Below, in pieces: positions 1-7,958 of a stretch of 64,000 nucleotides of DNA. Numbering within the stretch: position 1 is the first letter of the stretch; each line of letters begins with the position of its first letter. The notes beneath the pieces were generated by a model, which was not told the DNA's origin, did not search any database, and saw nothing but the letters and a program-made list of their open reading frames with translations. The translations under genes were made by a program, and so were the position numbers. Location of the stretch: the NCBI GenBank assembly GCA_021201335.1, contig JAJQFD010000042.1, positions 248,001-312,000 of the forward strand. The letters are read 5' to 3'. This DNA comes from Bacteroides sp. (GTDB lineage Bacteria; Bacteroidota; Bacteroidia; Bacteroidales; Bacteroidaceae).

Positions 1-800
1 TTTACATCATGTACACGAAGAATATCAGCCCCCTTCAGTAAAGAGATGGTATTAAGTACTGTAGTTCCATTCAAGGCATCTTGTGCAGATACATTCAGCA
101 GGCGCGTTATCATGGACTTACGGGATACCCCGACTAACACGGGCAGTTTGAATACCGCCAGTTCCTCCAATACGGCCATCAGTTGGTAGTTATGTTTTAC
201 TGTTTTACCAAAGCCGAAACCCGGATCAAGAATAATGTCCTTCACTCCCCTGTCACGGAGTTGCTGCACCTTTTCAGAAAGATAATAAAATACTTCTTTC
301 ACCACGTTCTCGTAATGAGGCTCCTGTTGCATGTCCTGGGGAATTCCCTGCATGTGCATCAGGATGTAAGGTACATTTAGACTAGCCACTGTATCGAACA
401 TATTCGGATCCATTTCTCCGCCGGAAATGTCGTTAATGATAGCTACTCCATATTCTTCCACACACATCCTAGCAACATCCGCCCGAAAAGTATCTACAGA
501 AACAATGGCATCCGGATGGTTCTTTCTTAGGATATCAAGACCGAAACGCAAACGGGCTTTCTCTTCTTCAGCAGAAATATGAACGGCATTGGGCCGTGAA
601 GAATAAGCTCCTACATCAATCATCGAAGCTCCTTCTTCCAGAATCCGGGTAGCCCGATCCCTGATGTCGCTTTCGGTTTGCATCCGGCTGTCGGCGAAAA
701 AAGAATCCGGGGTGATGTTCAATATCCCCATAACCTGGGGTTGTGAAAGGTCCAATAAACAACCATTCACATTTATGTATTTTGGATAGGATGTATTCAT
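1..800 (-). CDS. folP: Dihydropteroate synthase (C-terminus beyond window)
   Basis: Condenses 6-hydroxymethyl-7,8-dihydropterin diphosphate with p-aminobenzoate to make dihydropteroate in folate synthesis; cytosolic TIM barrel. Reading the minus strand from the ATG at 800-798 gives an open frame to the window edge, about 266 codons. It contains the DHPS signature GILNITPDSFF near residue 25 and the MIDVGAYSSRP segment that holds the pterin-binding loop. The usual length is about 280 residues, so only the last few codons are missing. It is divergent from murF. Identity is secure from the two motifs. Confidence 0.95.
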   Translation of the reverse strand, partial: MNTSYPKYINVNGCLLDLSQPQVMGILNITPDSFFADSRMQTESDIRDRATRILEEGASMIDVGAYSSRPNAVHISAEEEKARLRFGLDILRKNHPDAIVSVDTFRADVARMCVEEYGVAIINDISGGEMDPNMFDTVASLNVPYILMHMQGIPQDMQQEPHYENVVKEVFYYLSEKVQQLRDRGVKDIILDPGFGFGKTVKHNYQLMAVLEELAVFKLPVLVGVSRKSMITRLLNVSAQDALNGTTVLNTISLLKGADILRVHDV

Positions 801-836
801 ATCACGAAAATAAGTGTATTTATAAACGAACAGACA

Positions 837-864
837 CAAAATTATAAATAAAAATCACACCAAA
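837..864 (-). promoter_or_regulatory. Putative promoter for folP
   Basis: On the minus strand 844-837 reads TAATTTTG, a full match to the Bacteroidota -7 element TAnnTTTG. A TTTG lies at 864-861, 16 bases upstream, which is shorter than the usual 19-21. It would give a leader of about 30 nt before the ATG at 800. Confidence 0.5.
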
Positions 865-897
865 GGAGCATAATATCGTTTTTCTTTCGGTTGGGGA

Positions 898-928
898 ATT
901 GCAGAACAAATATTATCAACTATATTTG
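898..928 (+). promoter_or_regulatory. Putative promoter for murF
   Basis: TATATTTG at 921-928 matches the Bacteroidota -7 element exactly, and ATTG at 898-901 sits 19 bases upstream in the place of the -33 TTTG. The predicted transcript start is about 20 nt before the murF ATG. Confidence 0.6.
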
Positions 929-951
929 TTTTAGTAATTAATTATTTCAGT

Positions 952-2250
952 ATGAATATCGCCAATATACATCAGTTATACTTAACTTGTAATGGTGTGA
1001 CAACCGACACTCGCAATTGTACGAAAGGCTCCATGTTTTTTTCTCTCAAAGGAGAATCATTTAATGGAAACACTTTTGCTGCTCAAGCTTTGGAGAAAGG
1101 TTGTTCGTTTGCTGTTATTGATGAGCCTGAATATGCAGTAAAAGGAGATGACAGGTATATTGTCGTAAAAGATTCATTGAAAACTTTGCAGCTTCTGGCC
1201 AACTACCACCGACGACAGTTTTCGGGAAGAGTTATCGGGATAACAGGTACGAATGGAAAAACAACGACCAAAGAATTAATTGCTGCCATACTTACCCGCA
1301 AATATAAGGTGGTTTATACGGAAGGCAATCTGAATAATCACATCGGTGTACCGTTAACTTTGCTACGGACAAAACCCGAACATCAAATAGCGATTATAGA
1401 AATGGGTGCCAGTCACCCTAAAGAAATCGCACAGCTGGCTAACATAGCCGAACCCGAGTACGGACTGATTACCAATGTGGGCAAAGCCCACCTGGAAGGT
1501 TTTGGTTCTTTCGAAGGGGTTGTAAAAACCAAAGGAGAACTTTATGACTTTATGAGGCAAGGCATTCTCAACACCGTTTTTATCGATTATGATAATCCTT
1601 ACTTAATGAAAATGAGTAAAGGACTTAACATGGTGGCCTACGGGAAAGAAGAATTCCTTTGCATCAACGGATCGATCACCGGAAACTCTCCTTATCTGAG
1701 TTTCAAATGGAGAAACGGAGAGAATTCGACGATATATGGAGTAAAAACTCATTTGATTGGTGAATATAATTTTCAGAATGCCCTGGCTGCCATAACAGTA
1801 GGTTATTTCTTTAAGGTTGAACCTGAGGTTATTAACGAGGCGATCGAATCTTATATTCCACAAAATAACAGATCGCAACTACATGGAACTGCAGATAACA
1901 CGTTGATTATTGATGCCTATAACGCCAATCCCACCAGCATGATGGCCGCCCTGGAAAACTTCAACAGTATGGATGTTGGAAACAAAATGCTTATTCTGGG
2001 AGATATGCGGGAATTAGGAAAAGAGAGTATTACGGAACATCAAAAGATTGTAGATTACTTAACCGCAAACTCCTTTGATAAGGTAATCTTAGTGGGAGAA
2101 TTGTTTATGTCTACACAGCATCCTTTCCAGGCATTTAAGAATGTAGACGATTTGATTGAAGCCCTTGAAAAGAATAAACCCAAAGGTATGATTATTCTTA
2201 TCAAGGGCTCCAATGGAATCCGTTTGAATAAGGTAGTGGATTATTTGTAA
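952..2250 (+). CDS. murF: UDP-MurNAc-tripeptide--D-alanyl-D-alanine ligase
   Basis: Adds the D-Ala-D-Ala dipeptide to UDP-MurNAc-tripeptide in cytosolic peptidoglycan precursor synthesis. The 432-residue protein has the three-domain Mur ligase order: N-terminal UDP-binding domain (about 1-90), central ATPase with the P-loop GITGTNGKTTTKE near residues 95-107, and a C-terminal ligase domain with DAYNANPTSM near 323 and LGDMRELG near 348, both typical of MurF. It stands alone rather than in a mur/fts cluster. Its last 10 bases overlap the end of the convergent S41 gene. The start is supported by the promoter just upstream. Confidence 0.96.
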   Translation: MNIANIHQLYLTCNGVTTDTRNCTKGSMFFSLKGESFNGNTFAAQALEKGCSFAVIDEPEYAVKGDDRYIVVKDSLKTLQLLANYHRRQFSGRVIGITGTNGKTTTKELIAAILTRKYKVVYTEGNLNNHIGVPLTLLRTKPEHQIAIIEMGASHPKEIAQLANIAEPEYGLITNVGKAHLEGFGSFEGVVKTKGELYDFMRQGILNTVFIDYDNPYLMKMSKGLNMVAYGKEEFLCINGSITGNSPYLSFKWRNGENSTIYGVKTHLIGEYNFQNALAAITVGYFFKVEPEVINEAIESYIPQNNRSQLHGTADNTLIIDAYNANPTSMMAALENFNSMDVGNKMLILGDMRELGKESITEHQKIVDYLTANSFDKVILVGELFMSTQHPFQAFKNVDDLIEALEKNKPKGMIILIKGSNGIRLNKVVDYL

Positions 2251-3806
2251 TCAGTTCCGGTAGAGAATTCGTGTTTCTGCTTTATCATTCCCCCTGAAAC
2301 AGACTCAGGACCAGATAATCTTTCAAAGCCGGGAATTGTAGTAGTCTGGGGTACAGACTTAGTAGCTATTCCGGAAATTAAATTCAATGCCTCGGCTACA
2401 AGCGGATCATTTTCATCTCCTAATGGTTTAAGCCAGTAGTTGCGAGTTTCTGCAATTTTATGATCCGGTTCAATTCCATTGACGAAATCCGTATATCCGT
2501 TATTGTTGGCAAATCTAAATATCATCATTTCAATTTCCCAATCTTTAATTTCCTGAATATCCGTCTTAGGCTGGTTCAGAAGATCATGGTAATAATATTC
2601 AGGGGATACTGATATAGCACCGCAATATTTTCCATGAGTTGTTTCTCCAATCTGATGTACGTTCATATAAGGCATCAATCCGATCAGTGTTGCTTCAGAA
2701 GCAGAAGCTGTGCTGCCTGTTGTAAGCATATATACGTTATTCAGATTCAGGTTTACCGCTACATTTTTTTCAAAATACTGGGTGCGTTCATCTTCTGATA
2801 ATGTTTTGGTAAATTCCTCATTCCATAATTCTTTCAGAAAAACAGTTTTACCATTCAATACAGAAGAAGGTGCAAGAATACTTGATAAATATCTGGAAGT
2901 TTCAGCATATCCACCTGGATTATATCTCAGATCCAAAATAAGATCAGTTATTCCCTGGTTCTTAAAATTCTGGAAAACGGATATCATTCGTTGTTTTCTT
3001 TCCTGGGCTCCTGCAGTTAATTGATTATTTGTTTTAGAATTTATATCGACAAACCGAGTATAACATAGATATCCGATTTTCTTAGTACCCCTTGTAATCA
3101 CTTTCTGAGCAACGAACGGATCAAAAGATTTTGATACAGCCTGTAGTGTGTATTCTTTTCCGGTTTCAACAGCCGCATAATTATTCGTACCTGGAATTAA
3201 TTGAAAATACACTGTACTGACTTTGAAGGATGTACCATAATACAAGTCTGTATAATTATTAGTCGTCATATAATTCCCATTCATCTTATGAATAATATCG
3301 CCTCTGACAAGTCCAGCTTGAGCAGCCGGAGAATCTGGAGTAACATACATCACAACAGCAAAAATATGATTTTGCTCATCTATATAAAATGACAATCCGT
3401 AACCAAATCCTTTTTCTACATCTACATCATCCATTGAGGCTCTGGTGTCCTCAGCATTATTTTTCAAAGAAGACCATCTGTCAATCCAGTTATCTTGATT
3501 CACATTATACCTCCGGCATATCTTCTCAAAAAGGGTCTTCGGATCTTCCGTACTTTTAGAATCTACAGTAGAAGGAATTTCCTTGTTCCATACATATAGT
3601 TTCTTCATCGATTCTACCGTAAAAGTATTCACCTTCTGATTTAGCAGTTCTTCCTGGCTCAGACCAGGTTCTGGACCAGGATCTGGATCCGGATCATCAC
3701 TTTTACCACAAGCATTCATAGTAGCAGCCAAAGCTATCATCACAAGCAATAGTGATAATACTTTCAGCAAATTCTCACTCATTGTTTTCATATTTATTCC
3801 AATCAT
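2241..3806 (-). CDS. S41 family C-terminal processing-type peptidase, lipoprotein
   Basis: Secreted serine protease of the CTP/Tsp class. The N-terminus is a lipoprotein signal (hydrophobic run ending in MNACGKSDD) followed by an Asp/Pro/Glu spacer that suggests surface export. A PDZ-like segment lies at about 130-200 (SPAAQAGLVRGDIIHKMNG), and the S41 core follows with LILDLRYNPGG near 300 and the Ser-containing TGSTASASEATLIG near 365. Length is 521 residues. The ATG at 3806 overlaps the VanZ-like stop (ATGA), supporting coupling; ATGs at 3791 and 3782 are also possible because the signal peptide would remain intact. Substrate unknown. Confidence 0.88.
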   Translation of the reverse strand: MIGINMKTMSENLLKVLSLLLVMIALAATMNACGKSDDPDPDPGPEPGLSQEELLNQKVNTFTVESMKKLYVWNKEIPSTVDSKSTEDPKTLFEKICRRYNVNQDNWIDRWSSLKNNAEDTRASMDDVDVEKGFGYGLSFYIDEQNHIFAVVMYVTPDSPAAQAGLVRGDIIHKMNGNYMTTNNYTDLYYGTSFKVSTVYFQLIPGTNNYAAVETGKEYTLQAVSKSFDPFVAQKVITRGTKKIGYLCYTRFVDINSKTNNQLTAGAQERKQRMISVFQNFKNQGITDLILDLRYNPGGYAETSRYLSSILAPSSVLNGKTVFLKELWNEEFTKTLSEDERTQYFEKNVAVNLNLNNVYMLTTGSTASASEATLIGLMPYMNVHQIGETTHGKYCGAISVSPEYYYHDLLNQPKTDIQEIKDWEIEMMIFRFANNNGYTDFVNGIEPDHKIAETRNYWLKPLGDENDPLVAEALNLISGIATKSVPQTTTIPGFERLSGPESVSGGMIKQKHEFSTGTDYK

Positions 3807-4198
3807 ATATTAACTCTTACCATTCGTGGACGGAGATAGAAATAACCTATCCCACTGGCACATAAAGCACCGAGTGAATTTGCCAGAAAATCAAACCAAT
3901 CGCCTCCGCGATAACTGGTGAGGGTTTCTTGTAAAATCTCCACTATCCCACTGAACAAAATAGGCAACACGCAGGCCCCTATCCATGCATGCCATAAATT
4001 CCTGCCGTCCCGGTGGTTCCGCAAAAACTCCCACCATAACATTCCCGACATGCCGAAATACATGCAAAAATGTACAATCTTATCGAAAAAAGGAATTTCA
4101 TAACTTAGATTAATAGAAGGAGGTTTAAAAAAGGACAAATAAATCACTACCAAGATGATAGCAATGGATATGGGATATTTCTTAAAATAGTAAACCAT
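3803..4198 (-). CDS. VanZ-like membrane protein
   Basis: A 131-residue protein with about four transmembrane segments. It carries the VanZ-family features DKIVHFCMYFG in the middle and GIVEILQETL...GGDWFDFLANSLGA toward the end. VanZ proteins are linked to teicoplanin resistance in Gram-positives, but in Bacteroidota most are of unknown role, so no resistance function is claimed. It overlaps the following S41 gene by 4 bases and is expressed from the promoter at 4225-4232. Confidence 0.85.
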   Translation of the reverse strand: MVYYFKKYPISIAIILVVIYLSFFKPPSINLSYEIPFFDKIVHFCMYFGMSGMLWWEFLRNHRDGRNLWHAWIGACVLPILFSGIVEILQETLTSYRGGDWFDFLANSLGALCASGIGYFYLRPRMVRVNI

Positions 4199-4224
4199 TC
4201 AATTTTCTTTGTTATTGTAAAGAG

Positions 4225-4232
4225 CAAATGTA
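4225..4232 (-). promoter_or_regulatory. Putative -7 element for the VanZ-like/S41 operon
   Basis: The minus strand reads TACATTTG, matching TAnnTTTG, 27 bases ahead of the ATG at 4198. No clear -33 TTTG was seen. It lies 12 bases from the oppositely directed -7 element at 4245-4252. Confidence 0.45.
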
Positions 4233-4244
4233 CTAAACATTTTC

Positions 4245-4252
4245 TATATTTG
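4245..4252 (+). promoter_or_regulatory. Putative -7 element for the SNF transporter gene
   Basis: TATATTTG at this position is an exact match to the Bacteroidota -7 consensus, with the start codon 43 bases downstream. No good -33 element is visible. Confidence 0.5.
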
Positions 4253-4294
4253 CGATTTTAAACAATAAATATAACATTTTGTTAGATTATACGC

Positions 4295-5629
4295 ATGGCG
4301 AAGACAAACAGAGCAACATTTGGAAGTAAACTCGGTGTTATCCTGGCCTCAGCCGGATCAGCCGTTGGTTTAGGCAATATATGGAGATTTCCTTATAAAA
4401 CAGGTAACAATGGGGGAGCTGCATTTATCCTGATATATCTAGGATGTATCTTTATATTGGGACTCCCTATCATGATTTCCGAATTCCTGATCGGCCGACA
4501 TTCGCATGCCAATACGGCTGGTGCTTATAGAATACTGGCCCCTGGTACCCAATGGAAATGGGTGGGACGATTGGGTGTTTTAACCGGATTTCTTATTTTA
4601 AGTTATTACTCGGTAGTAGCCGGATGGACGCTCGAATATATTATTGAAGCTGTCACCAATAGCTTTTCCGGGAAAACTCCGGAAGAATTCGTTGCTTCCT
4701 TCGAGACTTTCTCCAACAGTTCCTGGCGGCCTGTGATGTGGCTGATTTTATTTTTACTAGCCACTCACTTTGTGATTGTAAGAGGGGTTGAAAAAGGCAT
4801 TGAAAAGTCTGCTAAAATAATGATGCCGACACTTTTCATCCTTATCGTTATATTAGCAATTTGCTCCATATCTTTACCCGGTGCGGGTCCTGGTATTGAA
4901 TTCCTTTTAAAACCAGATTTCGGAAAAGTTACCAGTGGGGTATTTCTAAGTGCTATGGGGCAAGCCTTCTTTTCATTGAGCCTCGGAATGGGATGTTTAA
5001 GTACGTACGCTTCGTATTTCGGGAAAAACACTAACCTTACCCGAACAGCCTTCAGCGTAGGAATTATTGATACATTGATTGCTGTTATGGCCGGATTTAT
5101 TATTTTCCCTGCTGCATTTTCTGTTAACATCCAACCCGATGCGGGGCCAAGTCTTATCTTTATTACTTTACCGAATGTTTTCCGGAAAGCATTTTCCGGG
5201 TTGCCTGTCCTGGCTTATCTTTTCTCTGTCCTGTTTTATGTGTTATTGGCATTGGCGGCACTTACATCCACCATTTCCATGCATGAGGTGGTAACAGCCT
5301 ATTTACACGAAGAATACAAGATGACCCGGGGAAGAGCAGCTAAAGTGGTAACGGCTGCCTGTATCATTCTGGGTATTTTCTGTGCCCTATCCTCCCAGAT
5401 ATTTGATCTATTCGATTATGTGACAGCGAAGATTATGCTTCCATTCGGTGGATTGTTTATATCTTTATTTACAGGCTGGTATTTGGATAAGAAAATTGTA
5501 AAGGATGAAATTACCAATGGTGGTACGATAAAATATTCTTTTTACAAAAGTATTACCTTCGTCTTAAAGTATATTGCCCCTATAGCTATTACATTAATAC
5601 TTATTAATGAACTGGGCTTTCTGAAATAG
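4295..5629 (+). CDS. Neurotransmitter:sodium symporter family transporter
   Basis: Sodium-dependent inner-membrane transporter of the NSS/SNF (LeuT-like) family, probably for an amino acid or related small molecule. The start (GSKLGVILASAGSAVGLGNIWRFPY, residues about 11-35) is the conserved TM1 with its unwound sodium/substrate site, followed by KTGNNGGAAF. The 444-residue length and about 11-12 hydrophobic segments fit bacterial NSS members. It is followed 2 bases later by the helix-hairpin-helix gene, so the two are likely co-transcribed. The substrate cannot be told from sequence. Confidence 0.93.
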   Translation: MAKTNRATFGSKLGVILASAGSAVGLGNIWRFPYKTGNNGGAAFILIYLGCIFILGLPIMISEFLIGRHSHANTAGAYRILAPGTQWKWVGRLGVLTGFLILSYYSVVAGWTLEYIIEAVTNSFSGKTPEEFVASFETFSNSSWRPVMWLILFLLATHFVIVRGVEKGIEKSAKIMMPTLFILIVILAICSISLPGAGPGIEFLLKPDFGKVTSGVFLSAMGQAFFSLSLGMGCLSTYASYFGKNTNLTRTAFSVGIIDTLIAVMAGFIIFPAAFSVNIQPDAGPSLIFITLPNVFRKAFSGLPVLAYLFSVLFYVLLALAALTSTISMHEVVTAYLHEEYKMTRGRAAKVVTAACIILGIFCALSSQIFDLFDYVTAKIMLPFGGLFISLFTGWYLDKKIVKDEITNGGTIKYSFYKSITFVLKYIAPIAITLILINELGFLK

Positions 5630-5631
5630 AC

Positions 5632-6561
5632 ATGTGGAAAGATTTCTTTTATTATTCCCGTTCGCAAAGGCAGGGAATCATTGTTTTGCTGGTACTCATT
5701 ATCGGGGTCATTGCTTTTCGTATGCTCTTTCCTCTCTGGCTGGAAAAAAGAGAGTTGGAGAAAGACGAAGCTTTTGAAGAAGAGTATTCAAACTTTATTG
5801 CATCCCTCCAAGAGAAAACACAGGAAAAGAAAAAGAAACCACTTTATCCTTCTTATTCAAAGATGGAAAGAAAATTGGTTGCTTTCAACCCTAATACTGC
5901 TGATTCAATTACGTTTATCCAACTCGGCCTACCCTCATGGATGGTGGGTAATATTTTGAAGTACCGAAGCAAAAACGGTCTCTTTCGGAAAGCGGAAGAT
6001 TTCAAAAAGATATATGGACTAACGGAAGAACAATATAAAACTCTGCATCCTTATATCCGTATCCCATCCCAACAGCCGGAAATAAAAGCACCAGTTGAAG
6101 CAGTTACTCTTCCTGAAATAAAGTATGAAAACCCTGTCAGTGAAAAGAGAGAAATAGTAAAATATACTCCAGGCACGTTGATTAACCTGAATCTGGCAGA
6201 TACCACCGAACTTAAAAAGATTCCTGGAATAGGCAGTGTAACAGCTAAAAAGATCGTACAACGACGTCGCCAATTAGGTGGTTTCTACCACATCAACCAA
6301 CTTAATGAGATTAAGGTAGATGCAAATCAATTTGAATCCTGGTTTTCCGTTGATGAAAATGACATTGAAAAGATCAATATAAATAAAGCAAGCCTGGAAA
6401 AACTGAGAGCCCATCCCTATATCAATTTTTATCAGGCCAAAGCCATCATTGAATACAGGAAGAAAAAAGGGAAGATAAAAAACCTTCTGCCTTTTACGAT
6501 GTTGGAGGAGTTTACGGAAGAGGATTTGGAAAGAATGAAATATTATGTTTGTTTCGAATAG
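5632..6561 (+). CDS. Membrane-anchored helix-hairpin-helix (ComEA-like) protein
   Basis: The protein has one N-terminal membrane segment (about 15-35), a charged linker rich in Glu/Lys, and three ComEA-type helix-hairpin-helix units. These lie at about 67-133 (FNPNTADS...), 183-240 (LNLADTTELKKIPGIGSVTAKKIV) and 247-309 (ININKASLEKL). HhH units of this kind bind DNA without sequence specificity, and ComEA pulls DNA into the periplasm during uptake. Here three units follow a TM anchor, a Bacteroidota arrangement whose role is not established. It sits 2 bases after the transporter gene. Confidence 0.85.
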   Translation: MWKDFFYYSRSQRQGIIVLLVLIIGVIAFRMLFPLWLEKRELEKDEAFEEEYSNFIASLQEKTQEKKKKPLYPSYSKMERKLVAFNPNTADSITFIQLGLPSWMVGNILKYRSKNGLFRKAEDFKKIYGLTEEQYKTLHPYIRIPSQQPEIKAPVEAVTLPEIKYENPVSEKREIVKYTPGTLINLNLADTTELKKIPGIGSVTAKKIVQRRRQLGGFYHINQLNEIKVDANQFESWFSVDENDIEKININKASLEKLRAHPYINFYQAKAIIEYRKKKGKIKNLLPFTMLEEFTEEDLERMKYYVCFE

Positions 6562-6572
6562 AAAAGCCCTAT

Positions 6573-7226
6573 TCAATTCTTGATCAACCCATCCACCATG
6601 TGCACCGTCCGGTCTGTTAGCCCTGCCAGACTTTCATCATGGGTAACAATCACAAATGTTTGTCCAAACTGATTGCGAAGATCGAAGAATAACTGGTGAA
6701 GTTCTCCTTTATTCTGGGTATCCAGACTACCCGACGGTTCATCTGCCAGGATAACCGATGGATTATTAATCAGCGCGCGAGCCACAGCTACCCGCTGCTT
6801 TTCCCCACCGGAAAGTTCGTTGGGTTTGTGAGTAGATCTGTTCTCCAGTCCCAGAAATCGCAGAATTTCCGTAGCACGACTCGTTGCCTCTTTGGTAGAG
6901 ACACCAGCTATGAAGGCAGGAATCATCACATTCTCCAGGGCAGTAAACTCCGGCAGAAGCTGATGAAACTGAAATACAAAGCCAATATGTTTGTTACGAA
7001 AAGCAGAAAGCTCCTTCTCCCCCATCCGGCTGACATCAATCCCTTTAATCTTTACTTTTCCGGCATCGGGTTTATCCAGTGTTCCCATTATTTGAAGTAA
7101 TGTTGTTTTTCCGGCTCCACTGGGGCCTACGATACTGATCACCTCACCTTTGTCGATGGTAAGATCAATTCCTTTTAATACCTGTAGTGTATCGAAACTC
7201 TTCGTGATACCTGTTAATTCAATCAT
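6573..7226 (-). CDS. ABC transporter ATP-binding protein, LolD/MacB type
   Basis: A 217-residue ATPase with Walker [10 protein letters not shown] (about 34-42), the signature [15 protein letters not shown] near 138-152, and Walker [10 protein letters not shown]. The size and the overall pattern place it in the LolD/FtsE/MacB group, which powers lipoprotein release to LolA or related mechanotransmission. It is the last gene of a three-gene minus-strand operon and lies 12 bases after tcdA. No permease is adjacent, so the partner must be encoded elsewhere. LolD is the likeliest role but is an inference. Confidence 0.88.
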   Translation of the reverse strand: MIELTGITKSFDTLQVLKGIDLTIDKGEVISIVGPSGAGKTTLLQIMGTLDKPDAGKVKIKGIDVSRMGEKELSAFRNKHIGFVFQFHQLLPEFTALENVMIPAFIAGVSTKEATSRATEILRFLGLENRSTHKPNELSGGEKQRVAVARALINNPSVILADEPSGSLDTQNKGELHQLFFDLRNQFGQTFVIVTHDESLAGLTDRTVHMVDGLIKN

Positions 7227-7238
7227 TCTATCGGGGAA

Positions 7239-7958
7239 TTATAATCTCTTTAAAACATACTCTGCCAAGTAGCAACCAAATACAGCAGGCATGTAGCTGA
7301 TGGTGCCATTGGTAGATTTTTTATTCATCTCATTCTCGGTAAGAATCACCGCATTCGGATCAGCCTGTTCAGTACTGAAAACAACAGGCAGACGACGCCT
7401 TACCCCCATTTTCTGCAAACGCTTCCGCACAGCTTTACTAAGGCCGCAGTGGTATGTTTCATTTATTTCGGCAAAACGCACCTGAGTGATATCACTTTTC
7501 GCTCCGGCACCCATACTGGATACGATTTTAAGTTTCCGCTGAAGCGCATGGAATATCAGGAAACATTTAGGGCTGAGTGTATCTATAGCATCGACTATAA
7601 AATCATAAGGAGCTGCATCCAGCAGTTCGGGTATGTTATCATCTTTCAGGAAGATAGGTAATACGGTTAATTCTATCTGCGGATTAATGTCTTTAAGCCG
7701 GTGCGCTACCAGGGTTGCTTTCTCCTTTCCGATAGTGGAATGCAAAGCGGGCAACTGACGGTTGATATTGCTGGGCTGTACAATGTCGGCATCTACAATC
7801 GTCATTTTACCAACCCCCGCACGGGCAATCATTTCCGCGGCATACGCTCCTACTCCGCCCAGGCCAACCACCAACACATGAGCATTAGCAAGACGTTGTA
7901 TTTTTTCCTCACCCAGAAGAAGAGTGGTGCGTTGTTTCCAGTTATTATTGTTATCCAT
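7239..7958 (-). CDS. tcdA: tRNA threonylcarbamoyladenosine dehydratase
   Basis: An E1-like ATP-dependent enzyme that cyclises t6A37 to ct6A in ANN-reading tRNAs. The 239-residue sequence has the nucleotide-binding GLGGVGAYAAEMIARAG near residues 32-48, then the VDADIVQPSNINRQLPA segment typical of the ThiF/MoeB/TcdA fold. It has the short single-domain architecture of TcdA (YgdL). Its ATG overlaps the antiporter stop as TAATG, which suggests translational coupling. Confidence 0.9.
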   Translation of the reverse strand: MDNNNNWKQRTTLLLGEEKIQRLANAHVLVVGLGGVGAYAAEMIARAGVGKMTIVDADIVQPSNINRQLPALHSTIGKEKATLVAHRLKDINPQIELTVLPIFLKDDNIPELLDAAPYDFIVDAIDTLSPKCFLIFHALQRKLKIVSSMGAGAKSDITQVRFAEINETYHCGLSKAVRKRLQKMGVRRRLPVVFSTEQADPNAVILTENEMNKKSTNGTISYMPAVFGCYLAEYVLKRL

